From a bacterium (GTDB taxonomy: Bacteria > JAMCPX01), in the NCBI GenBank assembly GCA_021792615.1, contig JAJYUJ010000007.1, positions 16,195-80,194 of the forward strand: a DNA stretch of 64,000 bases, given 5' to 3'. Below are positions 19,170-28,298 of the stretch, piece by piece. The translations under genes and the position numbers were made by a program. Each line of letters begins with the position of its first letter. Position 1 is the stretch's first letter. Below the pieces are notes generated by a model. The model saw only the letters and a program-made list of their open reading frames with translations. It searched no databases and was not told the DNA's origin.

Positions 19170-19260
19170 CCTGAAAAATGCAATAAGGAGGTTTACGTAT
19201 TCGTTCAACCACGCGCATTGCATAAACCTCCTTATTTTACAATCGCATTTTTCGGGTTAA
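19166..19260. terminator. Large nested palindrome between convergent genes, likely bidirectional terminator
   Basis: An outer arm of 16 bases (19166-19181, TTAACCTGAAAAATGC) pairs with 19245-19260 with one mismatch. Directly inside it a perfect 14-bp arm, AATAAGGAGGTTTA (19182-19195), pairs with 19223-19236. The outer arms include the stop codons of both flanking genes. T-rich stretches follow the stems on both strands. It could equally be a fixed palindromic repeat. Confidence 0.7.
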
Positions 19261-20351
19261 CCTTTTGCCCAGCGGTTGAGTTCCATAGCAATAAGATAAT
19301 AGGGCAGTACCCGGTCGACCTTTCCCGTGGCTATTGCCTCCCGGGGCATGCCGAAGATAACTGCGGTCTCTTCGGACTCTGCTATCGTGTAACCTCCTGC
19401 ATCTTTTATCTTTTCTATGCCTTTTTTGCCGTCATCCCCCATTCCGGTGAGAACGACTCCGGCGCACATCTTACCGAACTCCTGGGCTGCAGAGGCAAAC
19501 ATTTCATTGACCGATGGTATGAATTTATCCTCTTGCCTGCGCGGTATCAATTTGAGTATCCTTTTATTGTCGAGGAACATTATCGAAATACTGTACCCGC
19601 CCGGGCACACGAAGATCATACCCTGCCTGAGCGGCTCGTTATCTTCCGCTTCTTTGACACTGAGACTTGTATACTTGTTTAGTCTCTGTGCAAAGGTTGC
19701 CGTAAAGCCCGGAGGCATGTGCTGTGAAACGATAACACTGATCTTCATATTTTTATCCAGGCCCGATATCACCCTCTGTAATGCCGAAGGGCCTCCGGTG
19801 GAGGAACCAATTGCGATCAACTTGAACCCGGCATAAATGCCAGAAGGCTCGTTTCCTGCGCCGGTAATCTTTACTATGGGTTTTGCCGCCGTATCTATGC
19901 CGAGACTCAGTTTTAAATTAATATCCGCTATTCTTCTCTGGACGTTTTTCAGATTAATGTTCCGTACGTTCAGCACTTTTTTTATAACGTCCTCTTTTAT
20001 CGAGTAGAGTTCCATGGACGCCCTGTTTACCGGCTTTGGAATAAAATCAACCGCGCCGAGCTCCATTGCCTTGAATACGCTTTCGGAATCCGCTTTTGAG
20101 CTGATCACAATGGTCGGCGTAGGCTTTGTCCTCATGAGGATCCTCAGGAACGTAAATCCGTCCATGCGAGGCATTTCGAGATCCAGCGTGACAACGTCGG
20201 GGTCAAGGTCATTCAGTTTTTTCAGACCGTCCTCTCCGTCCGTAGCGGTACCTACAACCCTGATGGTACGGTTCGATTCCAGCATCGTCTTCAACGAGCG
20301 CCGGTTAAACGCCGAATCATCTATAATAAGCACCTTGATCTGATCGGTCAT
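19257..20351 (-). CDS. cheB: Chemotaxis protein-glutamate methylesterase/glutamine deamidase CheB
   Basis: Removes methyl groups from chemoreceptor glutamates when phosphorylated by CheA. The 364-residue product has a receiver domain (D11-D12, phosphoacceptor D57, K106) and a C-terminal esterase domain with the catalytic triad S184 (GSSTGGP), H211 (SQHMPPGF) and D307 (TGMGDDG). The frame opens 33 codons earlier inside cheR; the ATG at 20351 overlaps the cheR stop (ATGA) and gives the normal N-terminus. It is the last gene of the chemosensory operon. Confidence 0.96.
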   Translation of the reverse strand: MTDQIKVLIIDDSAFNRRSLKTMLESNRTIRVVGTATDGEDGLKKLNDLDPDVVTLDLEMPRMDGFTFLRILMRTKPTPTIVISSKADSESVFKAMELGAVDFIPKPVNRASMELYSIKEDVIKKVLNVRNINLKNVQRRIADINLKLSLGIDTAAKPIVKITGAGNEPSGIYAGFKLIAIGSSTGGPSALQRVISGLDKNMKISVIVSQHMPPGFTATFAQRLNKYTSLSVKEAEDNEPLRQGMIFVCPGGYSISIMFLDNKRILKLIPRRQEDKFIPSVNEMFASAAQEFGKMCAGVVLTGMGDDGKKGIEKIKDAGGYTIAESEETAVIFGMPREAIATGKVDRVLPYYLIAMELNRWAKG

Positions 20352-21217
20352 TTTTGCGGCTTCCTGTAAACAAGATCGTTTTTGAGCTGTACCAGCTTGA
20401 ACAGACTGGTAATATTTATTAAAGACTCCGCATGTCCCAGCAAGAGCCATCCGTTACTGCCCAGTTTGTCATAGAATTTTTCGATAAGCTTTTTCTTCGA
20501 TTCAAGATCGAAGTATATGAGAACATTGCGGCATATAATCACATCCATCGATGAGAGCAGGTTAATGACCGTGCTGTCCATAAGGTTGATATGGGAAATC
20601 TTGATCATATTTTTGATCTCGTCTTTTATTTTCAGCTTATCCCCGTACGGCTCGAAATATTTTTTTTTGTAATACTCGTCGGTGACCCTGAAAGAAGCAT
20701 TCCCATAGATGCCCTTTCTGGATATGGATAAAACTCTCTGACTTATGTCCGTAGCGTAGATCTCTATATTGAAGTCTTTATCTATACCGTATTCCTTTGC
20801 CATGATCGAGACCGTATACGGCTCCTCGCCGGTGGAGGAACCTGCACTCCATATCCGCAACGATGGCCTGCTGATGTAGGACTTTTCTGCCTTTATGATC
20901 GGTATAATTTCTTCAAAGAGCGCCTTGAGCTGCAATATTTCTCTGAAAAAGTACGTCTCATTCGTTGTGAGGAGATCGACGACGATGCTCAATTCATCTT
21001 CCCGCTCCTTGTCATATTTCAGGAAGAAGTAATAATCCTTAAAAGAATTCAGTTTTCTTATGCCCAATCTGCTCGTAAGCCTGGATACGAATATGTATTT
21101 TTGCTCATCGGAAAAGAAGATACCGCTGTACTCTTTTATAAAATCCCTGAGTCTGCGGAAATCATCATCCTCGAGATCGACAGCCGTATTGCTTGTATGC
21201 GTCAAGGTACTGTACAT
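20348..21217 (-). CDS. cheR: Chemotaxis protein methyltransferase CheR
   Basis: SAM-dependent methylation of receptor glutamates, opposing CheB. The product is about 289 residues, with an N-terminal helical domain (LEDDDFRRLRDFIKEYSG) and a Rossmann methyltransferase domain (IWSAGSSTGEEPYTV, then MDVIICRNVLIYF). Two starts are possible: ATG at 21217, 5 bases after the HEAT gene stop, and ATG at 21244, overlapping that gene by 23 bases. Neither has a strong Shine-Dalgarno sequence. I chose the first. There is no TPR extension. Confidence 0.94.
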   Translation of the reverse strand: MYSTLTHTSNTAVDLEDDDFRRLRDFIKEYSGIFFSDEQKYIFVSRLTSRLGIRKLNSFKDYYFFLKYDKEREDELSIVVDLLTTNETYFFREILQLKALFEEIIPIIKAEKSYISRPSLRIWSAGSSTGEEPYTVSIMAKEYGIDKDFNIEIYATDISQRVLSISRKGIYGNASFRVTDEYYKKKYFEPYGDKLKIKDEIKNMIKISHINLMDSTVINLLSSMDVIICRNVLIYFDLESKKKLIEKFYDKLGSNGWLLLGHAESLINITSLFKLVQLKNDLVYRKPQK

Positions 21218-21221
21218 AGGT

Positions 21222-23162
21222 TCAGCGATCTTCCGAATGCGCATACCGTCCGAGAACGGACAACGCTTTCTCCCTGATTTTTTGCTCCGGACCCGAAGCG
21301 AGCCTCTTCAATATGCCGTGAGAAGTCTTGTTGTTTGCCTTCCCCAGCATATAAATGACCTCCATAACAATGTCCTGATCCTTGCTTGAAAGTACTTGTT
21401 CTATCTCACCGGTACAATCCTCGACGGAAATGTCCATCAGGACCTGGAGGGCTGACAGGACAACCGCAGGCGATTCATCCCGGATGTACTTCGTCAAGAT
21501 ACCCTTTGCCTCACCCGTCTGCGGAGAATGCTTGAGGTGTTTGATAATTTCTATCTTCACCCATTGATCGTCGTCATTGATAAGCCATTTGACGGTATCG
21601 ATAAATTTTTCCGGTATGAGGATGGCCGTTGTCCGTACCGCTTCAATTCTTACGTCCCTGTTTTCATCGGCCAGCGCCATCTGGATGTCTTCGCCAAAGT
21701 TGTTGAGTGATAGGGTACCGATCGACGCGATAATTGCCGCGCGCACGGCAGCCTCACTGTCATTGAGCAGTGTTTTTATGTCTTCAGCCATATCTTCTTT
21801 GTAAAAGCTTGCAACGAGTTTTGCCGAGGCAAGCCGTAACAGATAATCGCTGCTGTGCACCATACCATGGATCATGACCAGCGCCTGATCCGGAATATTC
21901 TTGCCGACCTTGACGAAGCTGTCGATCGAAGCCGCGGTTACCGCCTTATTGTCGGATCCCATCAGCTTGACCAGCAGTTTGAGACTGTGCGGATCAAGGA
22001 AGGTACCGAAGATGCGGGCAAGGAGCACGGGGATTTCCTCAGTTTCATCCGACTCGAGGAGGTAGGATAACCCTTCCGGAGGTGCATCCGGAGAGTCCGG
22101 TAATTGAGACAGATAGAGAAGGCCTGCCTTGATCTGGGACACACTCTTGTTCCCGACGAGCAGTGCGACAACGTCAGCCCTGATGGAATCACCCCGGTCT
22201 ATCAGTGCCGCCACACACGCGACGGCAAGATCGGGATCGTCGGCATATTTCAGGATCGTCCCGGGAGCGCTTTTTTCGCCGGACCAGCCGAGGATCCTGA
22301 TACCGGCCTTGACCGTTGCACTGTCGACGCTCGAGAGCATTTTTTCCATGATATACGAGTCATGGATGTTCGATTGCCGTACTGAACTTCTTACAAAAGC
22401 AGCGTCCTGTTCGTTCAGGCTGTCATAGAGCTGAAGCAATGATCTTGCCGCTGCATCTCTGTTGGATCGTTTGTTGTCTTTTATTCCCTCAATAAGATAG
22501 GACGCGACAACGGGATCATGGGTTGCACCGAGCAGGTCGAACACAGCTTTTTTGAGGAGCGGGTCTTCCATGAGAGGCACGATGTCCGCTATGGGGATCT
22601 TGAATCCTTTTTTGCCGAGATTGGCAAGGGCTTCGATGGCTGAGAAAACGATATAAATCTCTTTTTGTTTCAGGAGCCCTGTTATGGAGAGAATGACATC
22701 TTCTGTACCGATCTTGCCGAGCGCCTCCGTAGCTGCCGTAGACAAATTCTGCTGGGGGCTCGATGTCAGTTTTATGAGAACGGGAATTACCTCGGGATCT
22801 CCTATGTCTCCCAGAACATCGACGAGAAGCTTCGATAACTCCCACTGGTCTGCATCGATCGCCCGTATAATGTGTTTGATGGCTTTTTTACCGGTTTTTG
22901 TCAGTCCTTCAACCCCGGCCGTTCTCAGCCCGGCATTATCCTGAGAATTTATTATATCTATAAAAAGACCGGTAAGTTTGTCCGGATCCTGCGCTCTCAA
23001 GAGCGACTCCAGAGCGGTTTTCCGTACTCTGAAACTCTCGTCGCCGAGCAACACCGTAAAGAGCTCCCTGTTGTCATCGAACAGCAGGGTACCGATGCTT
23101 CCGGCAAAGGCAACCTTTTCCTCTTCAGACATACTGCCTACATCGTACCGTGTTTCCGTCAT
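21222..23162 (-). CDS. HEAT-repeat protein of the chemosensory operon
   Basis: A 646-residue soluble protein made almost entirely of HEAT/PBS-lyase-like helical repeats, for example IGDPEVIPVLIKLTSS, EALGKIGTEDVILSITGL, AVRAAIIASIGTL and NKTSHGILKRLASGPEQK. No catalytic motif is seen. Such repeats form protein-binding solenoids. The start overlaps the upstream zinc-ribbon receiver stop (ATGA) and cheR follows within a few bases, so it is a fixed member of the operon rather than a passenger. It may scaffold receptor-adaptation or receiver proteins; that is inference. Confidence 0.85.
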   Translation of the reverse strand: MTETRYDVGSMSEEEKVAFAGSIGTLLFDDNRELFTVLLGDESFRVRKTALESLLRAQDPDKLTGLFIDIINSQDNAGLRTAGVEGLTKTGKKAIKHIIRAIDADQWELSKLLVDVLGDIGDPEVIPVLIKLTSSPQQNLSTAATEALGKIGTEDVILSITGLLKQKEIYIVFSAIEALANLGKKGFKIPIADIVPLMEDPLLKKAVFDLLGATHDPVVASYLIEGIKDNKRSNRDAAARSLLQLYDSLNEQDAAFVRSSVRQSNIHDSYIMEKMLSSVDSATVKAGIRILGWSGEKSAPGTILKYADDPDLAVACVAALIDRGDSIRADVVALLVGNKSVSQIKAGLLYLSQLPDSPDAPPEGLSYLLESDETEEIPVLLARIFGTFLDPHSLKLLVKLMGSDNKAVTAASIDSFVKVGKNIPDQALVMIHGMVHSSDYLLRLASAKLVASFYKEDMAEDIKTLLNDSEAAVRAAIIASIGTLSLNNFGEDIQMALADENRDVRIEAVRTTAILIPEKFIDTVKWLINDDDQWVKIEIIKHLKHSPQTGEAKGILTKYIRDESPAVVLSALQVLMDISVEDCTGEIEQVLSSKDQDIVMEVIYMLGKANNKTSHGILKRLASGPEQKIREKALSVLGRYAHSEDR

Positions 23163-24094
23163 TGCTCAATCCCCAGTTCTTTTTTCTTTTTCTGCACCAG
23201 CTCGTCGAGAGATTCTTTTAAAAAATCCTCCTGCTGACGTATGTGTTCTGCGATCCTTTTTTTAAAGAGCTTCTTCCCTTCTTCGAGATCTTTTTCCAGA
23301 ACCTCTTCAACCATATTCTGCCGGATGCCCTGTTCAAGGACATCCTGATTGTACAGTGCAATATCGGATATAATAATGCGCGCAAGTCTTCTTGCCTTTT
23401 CTCTATCCTGCATATCTGCCGGTGTTTGTACGAGCTCTTCTTCGTTGAACTTCTCGGTATCGCTGGTTTTCACCTCGGGCGAGGGTGATTCACTCACTCC
23501 CACACCGACCTGGGCTGCTTCCGCTACCGCGGGTGTTTCCTGAACCTCTTCCTGCCTGCTGATCAGCCTGTTTATTTTGGCTGCCAGGCTGTCCCTGATA
23601 TGGTGCTTCTCTATAAAATCATCCGCGCCGTAAAGGCTCTGCGGTATGCGCTTGTAGCGTGTTTTATCGTATATCGACGCCACGAGTATGACCTTGATGC
23701 TCTGCAAACGTTTATCTTTCTTGATCAGCTCCGGGAATTCGAAGCCGAATATGTCCGGCAGTGCGACATCCACGATCACCACTTCGGGGTGGGTGTCCTC
23801 CATAATGGAGACCGCCTCGACACCGTTCTTTGCATACAGGGGGAAGAATTTCTCCTCCCGGAGGAGCTCCCCCATCATTTCCCGCATTGAACTCGAGGGA
23901 TGCGCAATCAGTACCTTCCTTCCTTCCGCAATAACCGGCAGTTCCTCTTTCGCTCTTTCCGGAACTGGAACTGCCTTCTTCTTCAGGAGGAATATCTGTC
24001 CGCACTTCGAACATCTCAGTTTCAGGCTGTCGCCGGATATTCTGTTATCGTCCACTTTATAGGTTGTAGCGCATTGGGGGCAGCGTATGATCAT
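23159..24094 (-). CDS. Zinc-ribbon protein with receiver-like domain
   Basis: A 311-residue protein. An N-terminal MJ0042-type zinc ribbon has C5, C8, C28 and C31. Residues about 58-170 form a response-regulator receiver: the phosphoacceptor D109 (VIVDVALPD) and the Lys in IEKHHI remain, but the acidic pair at the end of strand 1 is replaced (VLIAHPSS), which should weaken Mg2+ binding. A variable linker follows, and a C-terminal helical region (about 225-311) rich in Lys and Glu may form a coiled coil. It lies between the MCP and HEAT genes, overlapping the latter by 4 bases. Its role is unknown. Confidence 0.85.
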   Translation of the reverse strand: MIIRCPQCATTYKVDDNRISGDSLKLRCSKCGQIFLLKKKAVPVPERAKEELPVIAEGRKVLIAHPSSSMREMMGELLREEKFFPLYAKNGVEAVSIMEDTHPEVVIVDVALPDIFGFEFPELIKKDKRLQSIKVILVASIYDKTRYKRIPQSLYGADDFIEKHHIRDSLAAKINRLISRQEEVQETPAVAEAAQVGVGVSESPSPEVKTSDTEKFNEEELVQTPADMQDREKARRLARIIISDIALYNQDVLEQGIRQNMVEEVLEKDLEEGKKLFKKRIAEHIRQQEDFLKESLDELVQKKKKELGIEQ

Positions 24095-24101
24095 GGTACC
24101 G

Positions 24102-26216
24102 TTACACCTTAAACATTTTTAATATGTCCTGCAGGACACTGGACTGCTTATCGAGGAGTTTTGATATCTCGTTGAGCTGGGAAACATTCGAGACGTTTTC
24201 ACCGGACGATGTTTTGATCCTTCCCAGCGAAGACATAACAAATTCGTTTGTCTTTGCCTGTTCCTGCGTTGCCTTATTAATAAAATTAACCATCTCCGAG
24301 ATATTTTCTATAGCCTGGCTGATGAATTTGCTGCTCTTTGACTGCTCCTCCATTGAATTCTTCACCTGCTCGGAAACGCTCCGCATCCTCTCCGATGCTT
24401 TGGTGATCTGTTCCGATCCCCGTGCCTGTTCCTGCGTTGCCTTGGCTATCTCTACCATCATCGTCGTTATATTGGTTATTGCGTTGGTTACTTCTTTGGA
24501 AGCCTTTGTCTGATCCTGCGTTGCCCGTGCTATCTCTCCGGACATCAGGCTCGCCTGGGAAGAACTTTCGGATATTTTCAACAATGCCGTTCCCGCGGAG
24601 TTCGCAAGCTCGCTTCCCTTCTCTACTGCTTTATTGACGGAAACTACGGAATCCTGCGCTTGTATGGATTCGGACTGGACTGCCCGTATAATGTTCGTTA
24701 TCTCCTTGGTTGAAGACGCTGTCCTCTCTGCGAGTTCTTTTATCTCATCTGCGACAACCGCAAAACTCTTTCCGTATTCTCCGGACTGGGAGGCGATAAT
24801 AGCGGCATTGAGGGCAAGGAGGTTGGTCTGTGCGGTAACCTCTTCTATTACATTCAGGATCTTGCCTATATCGTCGACCTTCTGGACGAAACTGCCGATT
24901 GTTTCCGCCACATGATTCGAGGCCTCCTTGATCTGCTTCATGCCCTCTATCGTTATGTTTACGGAAGAGACCCCTTCTTGCGCGTCTGCCATAACCTTGT
25001 TCGCTATGACAAAGGTTTCATTCGTATTGGCCTCTATTTGCTTTGTCGAGGCATCCATCTCAACGATGGATGTCGCGGTCTCGTCGGTTATCCTGAGCAG
25101 TTGCTCGACGTTGCCGGCCACCTGTTTTATCGATGCACTCATCTCTTCTATGGATGATGTTGTTTCCTCTATGGCCGAAGACAGCATCTCCACGTTTTCG
25201 AGCACCTCTTCGATACTCGACGAAAGCTCCAGTACCGAAGACGCACTCTCTGTCGATGAGTTATGCAGGGTATCGGTGTTCTTGGCTATGTCCTTTATAG
25301 ATGCATTGAGCTCGGTCATGGATGATGTCGTGTCCTCTACGGATTTTTGCTGTATCTCCGAAGACTCAAGCAGGGATACGGCGTTCTTGGTTATCTTATG
25401 CACAACATCCACGATGGCCTCCGACGTAGCCCGGACATTGCTCAAGACCTGTCTCAGGTTTTCCGACATGGCATTAAAAGAACCGGCAAGAAGCCCTATT
25501 TCATCTTTCGATCTCGACGGTACGGTCTGGGTAAGATCGCCCTCCGAAAGTGCGGATGCCCTCTCCGCAATCACCGGTATCTGCCCGACGATGCGCTGCA
25601 CAAAAAAGAACGTCAGCACGGTACCGATAATGAAGTTTATCAGTACAATCAGAACAGCCCCGAGCATAAGCGATCTAAATTTTTTGCTGATACTGTTGAA
25701 CGACATGCCGAGATATACATATCCCCGTACCGTTTTCGACTGCCCGGACTCGTTTTGCCCGTTCAACGAAGAACTGGTTGTAACGACGTCCTTATTTATC
25801 TCCAGGAATTTTCCCGACGTGCCCAGACTGACCGTTTCACTCTTGCCTTTCGGACTCGCAAGTATCGAACTCAACTCATTGGAAAGCCCCGATTGCCTGA
25901 ACCTCGATACGAGCACATTGTCCTTTCCGTCCGTAACTACGACGTACGCGATATCCCCGTCCTTTAAGATATTATCCATGAGCTCGTTCAACAGTACTTT
26001 GTCTTCCGCAATGACGCCGAACCGTATGTTGTAAGCGAAATTTTCCGCTATCATGTCCCCCCGTTTTTTGAGCTCATCCGTAGACAGGGATCTCGTCAGG
26101 AGGAGATAATATCCGCTGTAAACGATACTCAGTGCAATGATGCCCCAAATGATATAAAAAATAAATTTCAATCTCAGGCTGTGCCGTATATTCTGGAATT
26201 CCCCGATAAATTTCAT
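24102..26216 (-). CDS. Methyl-accepting chemotaxis protein
   Basis: A 704-residue membrane chemoreceptor. TM1 spans about residues 17-40, a periplasmic region about 41-181 follows, then TM2 about 182-206, HAMP about 207-259 and a long cytoplasmic signalling coiled coil. The hairpin tip reads [20 protein letters not shown], with Ile in place of the usual Glu in NAAIEA. Several EQ-containing heptads could be methylated by CheR. The periplasmic part lacks a recognisable Cache signature. It overlaps cheW by 4 bases (ATGA). It is the only receptor in the window and therefore the likely input of this CheA. Confidence 0.96.
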   Translation of the reverse strand: MKFIGEFQNIRHSLRLKFIFYIIWGIIALSIVYSGYYLLLTRSLSTDELKKRGDMIAENFAYNIRFGVIAEDKVLLNELMDNILKDGDIAYVVVTDGKDNVLVSRFRQSGLSNELSSILASPKGKSETVSLGTSGKFLEINKDVVTTSSSLNGQNESGQSKTVRGYVYLGMSFNSISKKFRSLMLGAVLIVLINFIIGTVLTFFFVQRIVGQIPVIAERASALSEGDLTQTVPSRSKDEIGLLAGSFNAMSENLRQVLSNVRATSEAIVDVVHKITKNAVSLLESSEIQQKSVEDTTSSMTELNASIKDIAKNTDTLHNSSTESASSVLELSSSIEEVLENVEMLSSAIEETTSSIEEMSASIKQVAGNVEQLLRITDETATSIVEMDASTKQIEANTNETFVIANKVMADAQEGVSSVNITIEGMKQIKEASNHVAETIGSFVQKVDDIGKILNVIEEVTAQTNLLALNAAIIASQSGEYGKSFAVVADEIKELAERTASSTKEITNIIRAVQSESIQAQDSVVSVNKAVEKGSELANSAGTALLKISESSSQASLMSGEIARATQDQTKASKEVTNAITNITTMMVEIAKATQEQARGSEQITKASERMRSVSEQVKNSMEEQSKSSKFISQAIENISEMVNFINKATQEQAKTNEFVMSSLGRIKTSSGENVSNVSQLNEISKLLDKQSSVLQDILKMFKV

Positions 26217-26758
26217 TCTTTGCCTCCTGTTTCCTGTTTTTTGTTTTTAAAAACAAGATTCTTAAATTGGACCCTTTCAGTCGTCGTCAATATCCGGTCC
26301 AGATTCAGCACCAATATGATTCTGCCCCGATCGCTGACAACGCTCGATAAATACTCCGATTCTATACCCTGAACGATCCTGGGCGGAGGTAAAACCTTTT
26401 TTGCAGGCACCCGTAAAACCTCTTTCACCCCGTCGACGATAAGCCCCGCTACTTTATCAATGACCTTTATGATAACTATCCGTAGCTTGTCCTGTGTGTC
26501 GCCGGCGGGGACCTCGAAGCGTTTTCTCATATCTATGACGGGTATAATATCGCCCCGAAGATCGATGACGCCCTCTAAAAACTCCGGGGCTCTCGGTACA
26601 GGCGTTACCGGCATATATTTGATGATTTCGACTATCTTCATAATATCTATCGCATAAAACGCGCTGCCAATGCTTATAAGAATAAGCTGCACGCTGTCTT
26701 CCGCGGTGGATGCCGTCTTGATGTTGTTTTGTGTATTCATATCTGCCATACTGTTCAT
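26213..26758 (-). CDS. cheW: Chemotaxis coupling protein CheW (first copy)
   Basis: A 181-residue CheW-domain adaptor linking receptors to CheA. Typical motifs are [41 protein letters not shown] and [19 protein letters not shown] short polar N-terminus and a Lys-rich tail flank the domain. Start and stop overlap the neighbours (ATGA at both ends). Met4 or Met7 could also be the start. Confidence 0.93.
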   Translation of the reverse strand: MNSMADMNTQNNIKTASTAEDSVQLILISIGSAFYAIDIMKIVEIIKYMPVTPVPRAPEFLEGVIDLRGDIIPVIDMRKRFEVPAGDTQDKLRIVIIKVIDKVAGLIVDGVKEVLRVPAKKVLPPPRIVQGIESEYLSSVVSDRGRIILVLNLDRILTTTERVQFKNLVFKNKKQETGGKE

Positions 26759-27483
26759 TTTGCCTTGAGCATGTCGGATTGCTTCAGTATTTCTTCGAGT
26801 TTCAGCAGGACAGTAAATCCACCCTTGCTGGTACTGATTCCTGAAAGGAACCGGATATCCACACTGCCGACCATGTCTGCCGATTGTATTGATCCGGCCG
26901 CCACCCTTTTTACGTCCGGTATGCTGTCTACCACGAGTCCGGTCATCGCGCCCTCGAAAGAAATCATGACAAACCTCGTGCTGGCTGTAAAATCCAAAAA
27001 GGGCAGTCCTATGCGTTTCCTTAAATCGATAACAGGAATAATTTCCCCGCGCAGGACCGTAATGCCGAGAACGAAATCAGCAGTGTTCGGTACAGGCGTT
27101 ATCTCCTTTATTCTGATGATCTCCTTCACGGTACTCAGGTCTATGGCATACTCCGCCTCTCCAAGTCGGAAACAAAGCAATTCCCTGTCCTGAACATCCG
27201 GTGAATGCTTTTTCAATTCATCCTTCGCCAGTTCCGCGAACGGCTTCTCCTCTCCCCCGGAGAGTTTCTCCGCCGGGCTGTTGTCCTCTATTTTTATCTC
27301 CTGTTCACGGACAGCGATCTCCGGTTGCGGACTGTGCGCTTCAACTCCCGGAGCACCGGCCGCCGGCGGTTGGGCCTGCATCAGCTGCTCATGATCGGGA
27401 ACTTTGTGCTCTTTATCCCCCACCTGCCGCTTCATGGCTGCTTGCTGTTCTTTTGCTTTTTTTCTCAGTTTTGAAATATCCAT
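26755..27483 (-). CDS. CheW-domain protein with long N-terminal linker (second copy)
   Basis: A 242-residue protein. The first ~110 residues are charged, Pro/Glu/Gln-rich and probably disordered, starting with a basic coiled segment (MDISKLRKKAKEQQAAMKRQ). The C-terminal CheW domain (about 112-242) has EYAIDLSTVKEIIRIKEITPVP, GVITVLRG-like GITVLRGEIIPVIDLRKR and GLVVDSIPDVKRV. The linker suggests a second docking function. It overlaps the other cheW by 4 bases and begins 3 bases after the AAA ATPase gene. Confidence 0.9.
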   Translation of the reverse strand: MDISKLRKKAKEQQAAMKRQVGDKEHKVPDHEQLMQAQPPAAGAPGVEAHSPQPEIAVREQEIKIEDNSPAEKLSGGEEKPFAELAKDELKKHSPDVQDRELLCFRLGEAEYAIDLSTVKEIIRIKEITPVPNTADFVLGITVLRGEIIPVIDLRKRIGLPFLDFTASTRFVMISFEGAMTGLVVDSIPDVKRVAAGSIQSADMVGSVDIRFLSGISTSKGGFTVLLKLEEILKQSDMLKAK

Positions 27484-27486
27484 ACC

Positions 27487-28296
27487 TTATGCCAGACTTA
27501 TCCTTATATCGTCTATGATAGCCTCTATAACACGGGCGTCTATGGCGTTAAGTTCTTCCCCATACCCATACAGCAAGGCATTGTTGCAAAGGGTGTTTAT
27601 CGTCCTCGGGATCCCGTTCGAATACTTGTGAATAAGTTCTACCGCAGATGCCGTAAAGAGGGGTTCTGACCTGCCCGCTATGCGGAGCCTGAACTCTATA
27701 TATTTAGCCGTGTCCTCGGGACCGAGGGACCCGAGATGATATGACATGCCTATCCGCTGCCTGAATGCGGTGTAGTGTTTTGCCTGCAGCCTTTCTCTGA
27801 ATTCTGTCTGGCCGATGAGGATGATCGTTATGAGGTTCATATTGTCGAGCTGGTAATTCGTCAGGAGACGGATCTCATCTATGGTATCTTTTGAAGGTAT
27901 CAACTGTGCCTCATCCACAAACACGACAGGGGTAATATGCTGCTCGTAGAGTTCCGCTATCCGCTCGCTCATTTGTTCTATGATGTCCTGTTTAAAGTAC
28001 TTGATATCCTTGATGCCGAGCCTTTTCGAGATTGTTTTTAAAAACTGGGCCGGTGAAAGCCTCGGGTTTATTATGTTGACGACCAGAGAGCTGTCGTCGA
28101 GTGAATCCATTGCTGTCCTGGATATCGTTGTCTTACCGGAACCTATATCGCCCGTCAACACGGCAAGTTCTTTTTCCTGAATCGCAAAGAGTATACGTTC
28201 GAGGGCTTCTTCATGCTGACGCGATTTGTAGAGATACCGGGGATCGGGCGTTTTGCTGAAAGGCTTCTCCTGTAATCCATAGAAACGTTCGTACAT
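27487..28296 (-). CDS. ExeA/GspA-like AAA ATPase in the chemosensory operon
   Basis: A 269-residue AAA ATPase with Walker A GDIGSGKTT, Walker B PVVFVDEAQ, sensor 1 IILIGQTE and an arginine-finger region FRQRIGMSYHL. The N-terminal MYERFYGLQEKPFSKTPD is characteristic of the ExeA family, whose founding member helps assemble the type II secretin through a peptidoglycan-binding partner; related proteins include the MSHA/TniB group. This copy ends with the ATPase domain and has no transmembrane or peptidoglycan-binding segment. It sits between cheA and cheW with 2-3 base gaps, an unusual place. Its function here is not known. Confidence 0.9.
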   Translation of the reverse strand: MYERFYGLQEKPFSKTPDPRYLYKSRQHEEALERILFAIQEKELAVLTGDIGSGKTTISRTAMDSLDDSSLVVNIINPRLSPAQFLKTISKRLGIKDIKYFKQDIIEQMSERIAELYEQHITPVVFVDEAQLIPSKDTIDEIRLLTNYQLDNMNLITIILIGQTEFRERLQAKHYTAFRQRIGMSYHLGSLGPEDTAKYIEFRLRIAGRSEPLFTASAVELIHKYSNGIPRTINTLCNNALLYGYGEELNAIDARVIEAIIDDIRISLA

Positions 28297-28298
28297 AG

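Noticed and set aside
21218-21244. Longer CheR start at 21244
   Set aside because: Possible but would overlap the HEAT gene by 23 bases; the ATG at 21217 agrees better with the short spacing in the rest of the operon. Kept as an alternative only.
24928-26034. A 368-codon open frame on the plus strand opposite the MCP gene
   Set aside because: Antisense to a well-supported chemoreceptor; its Ser/Asp repetitiveness only mirrors the heptads on the other strand.
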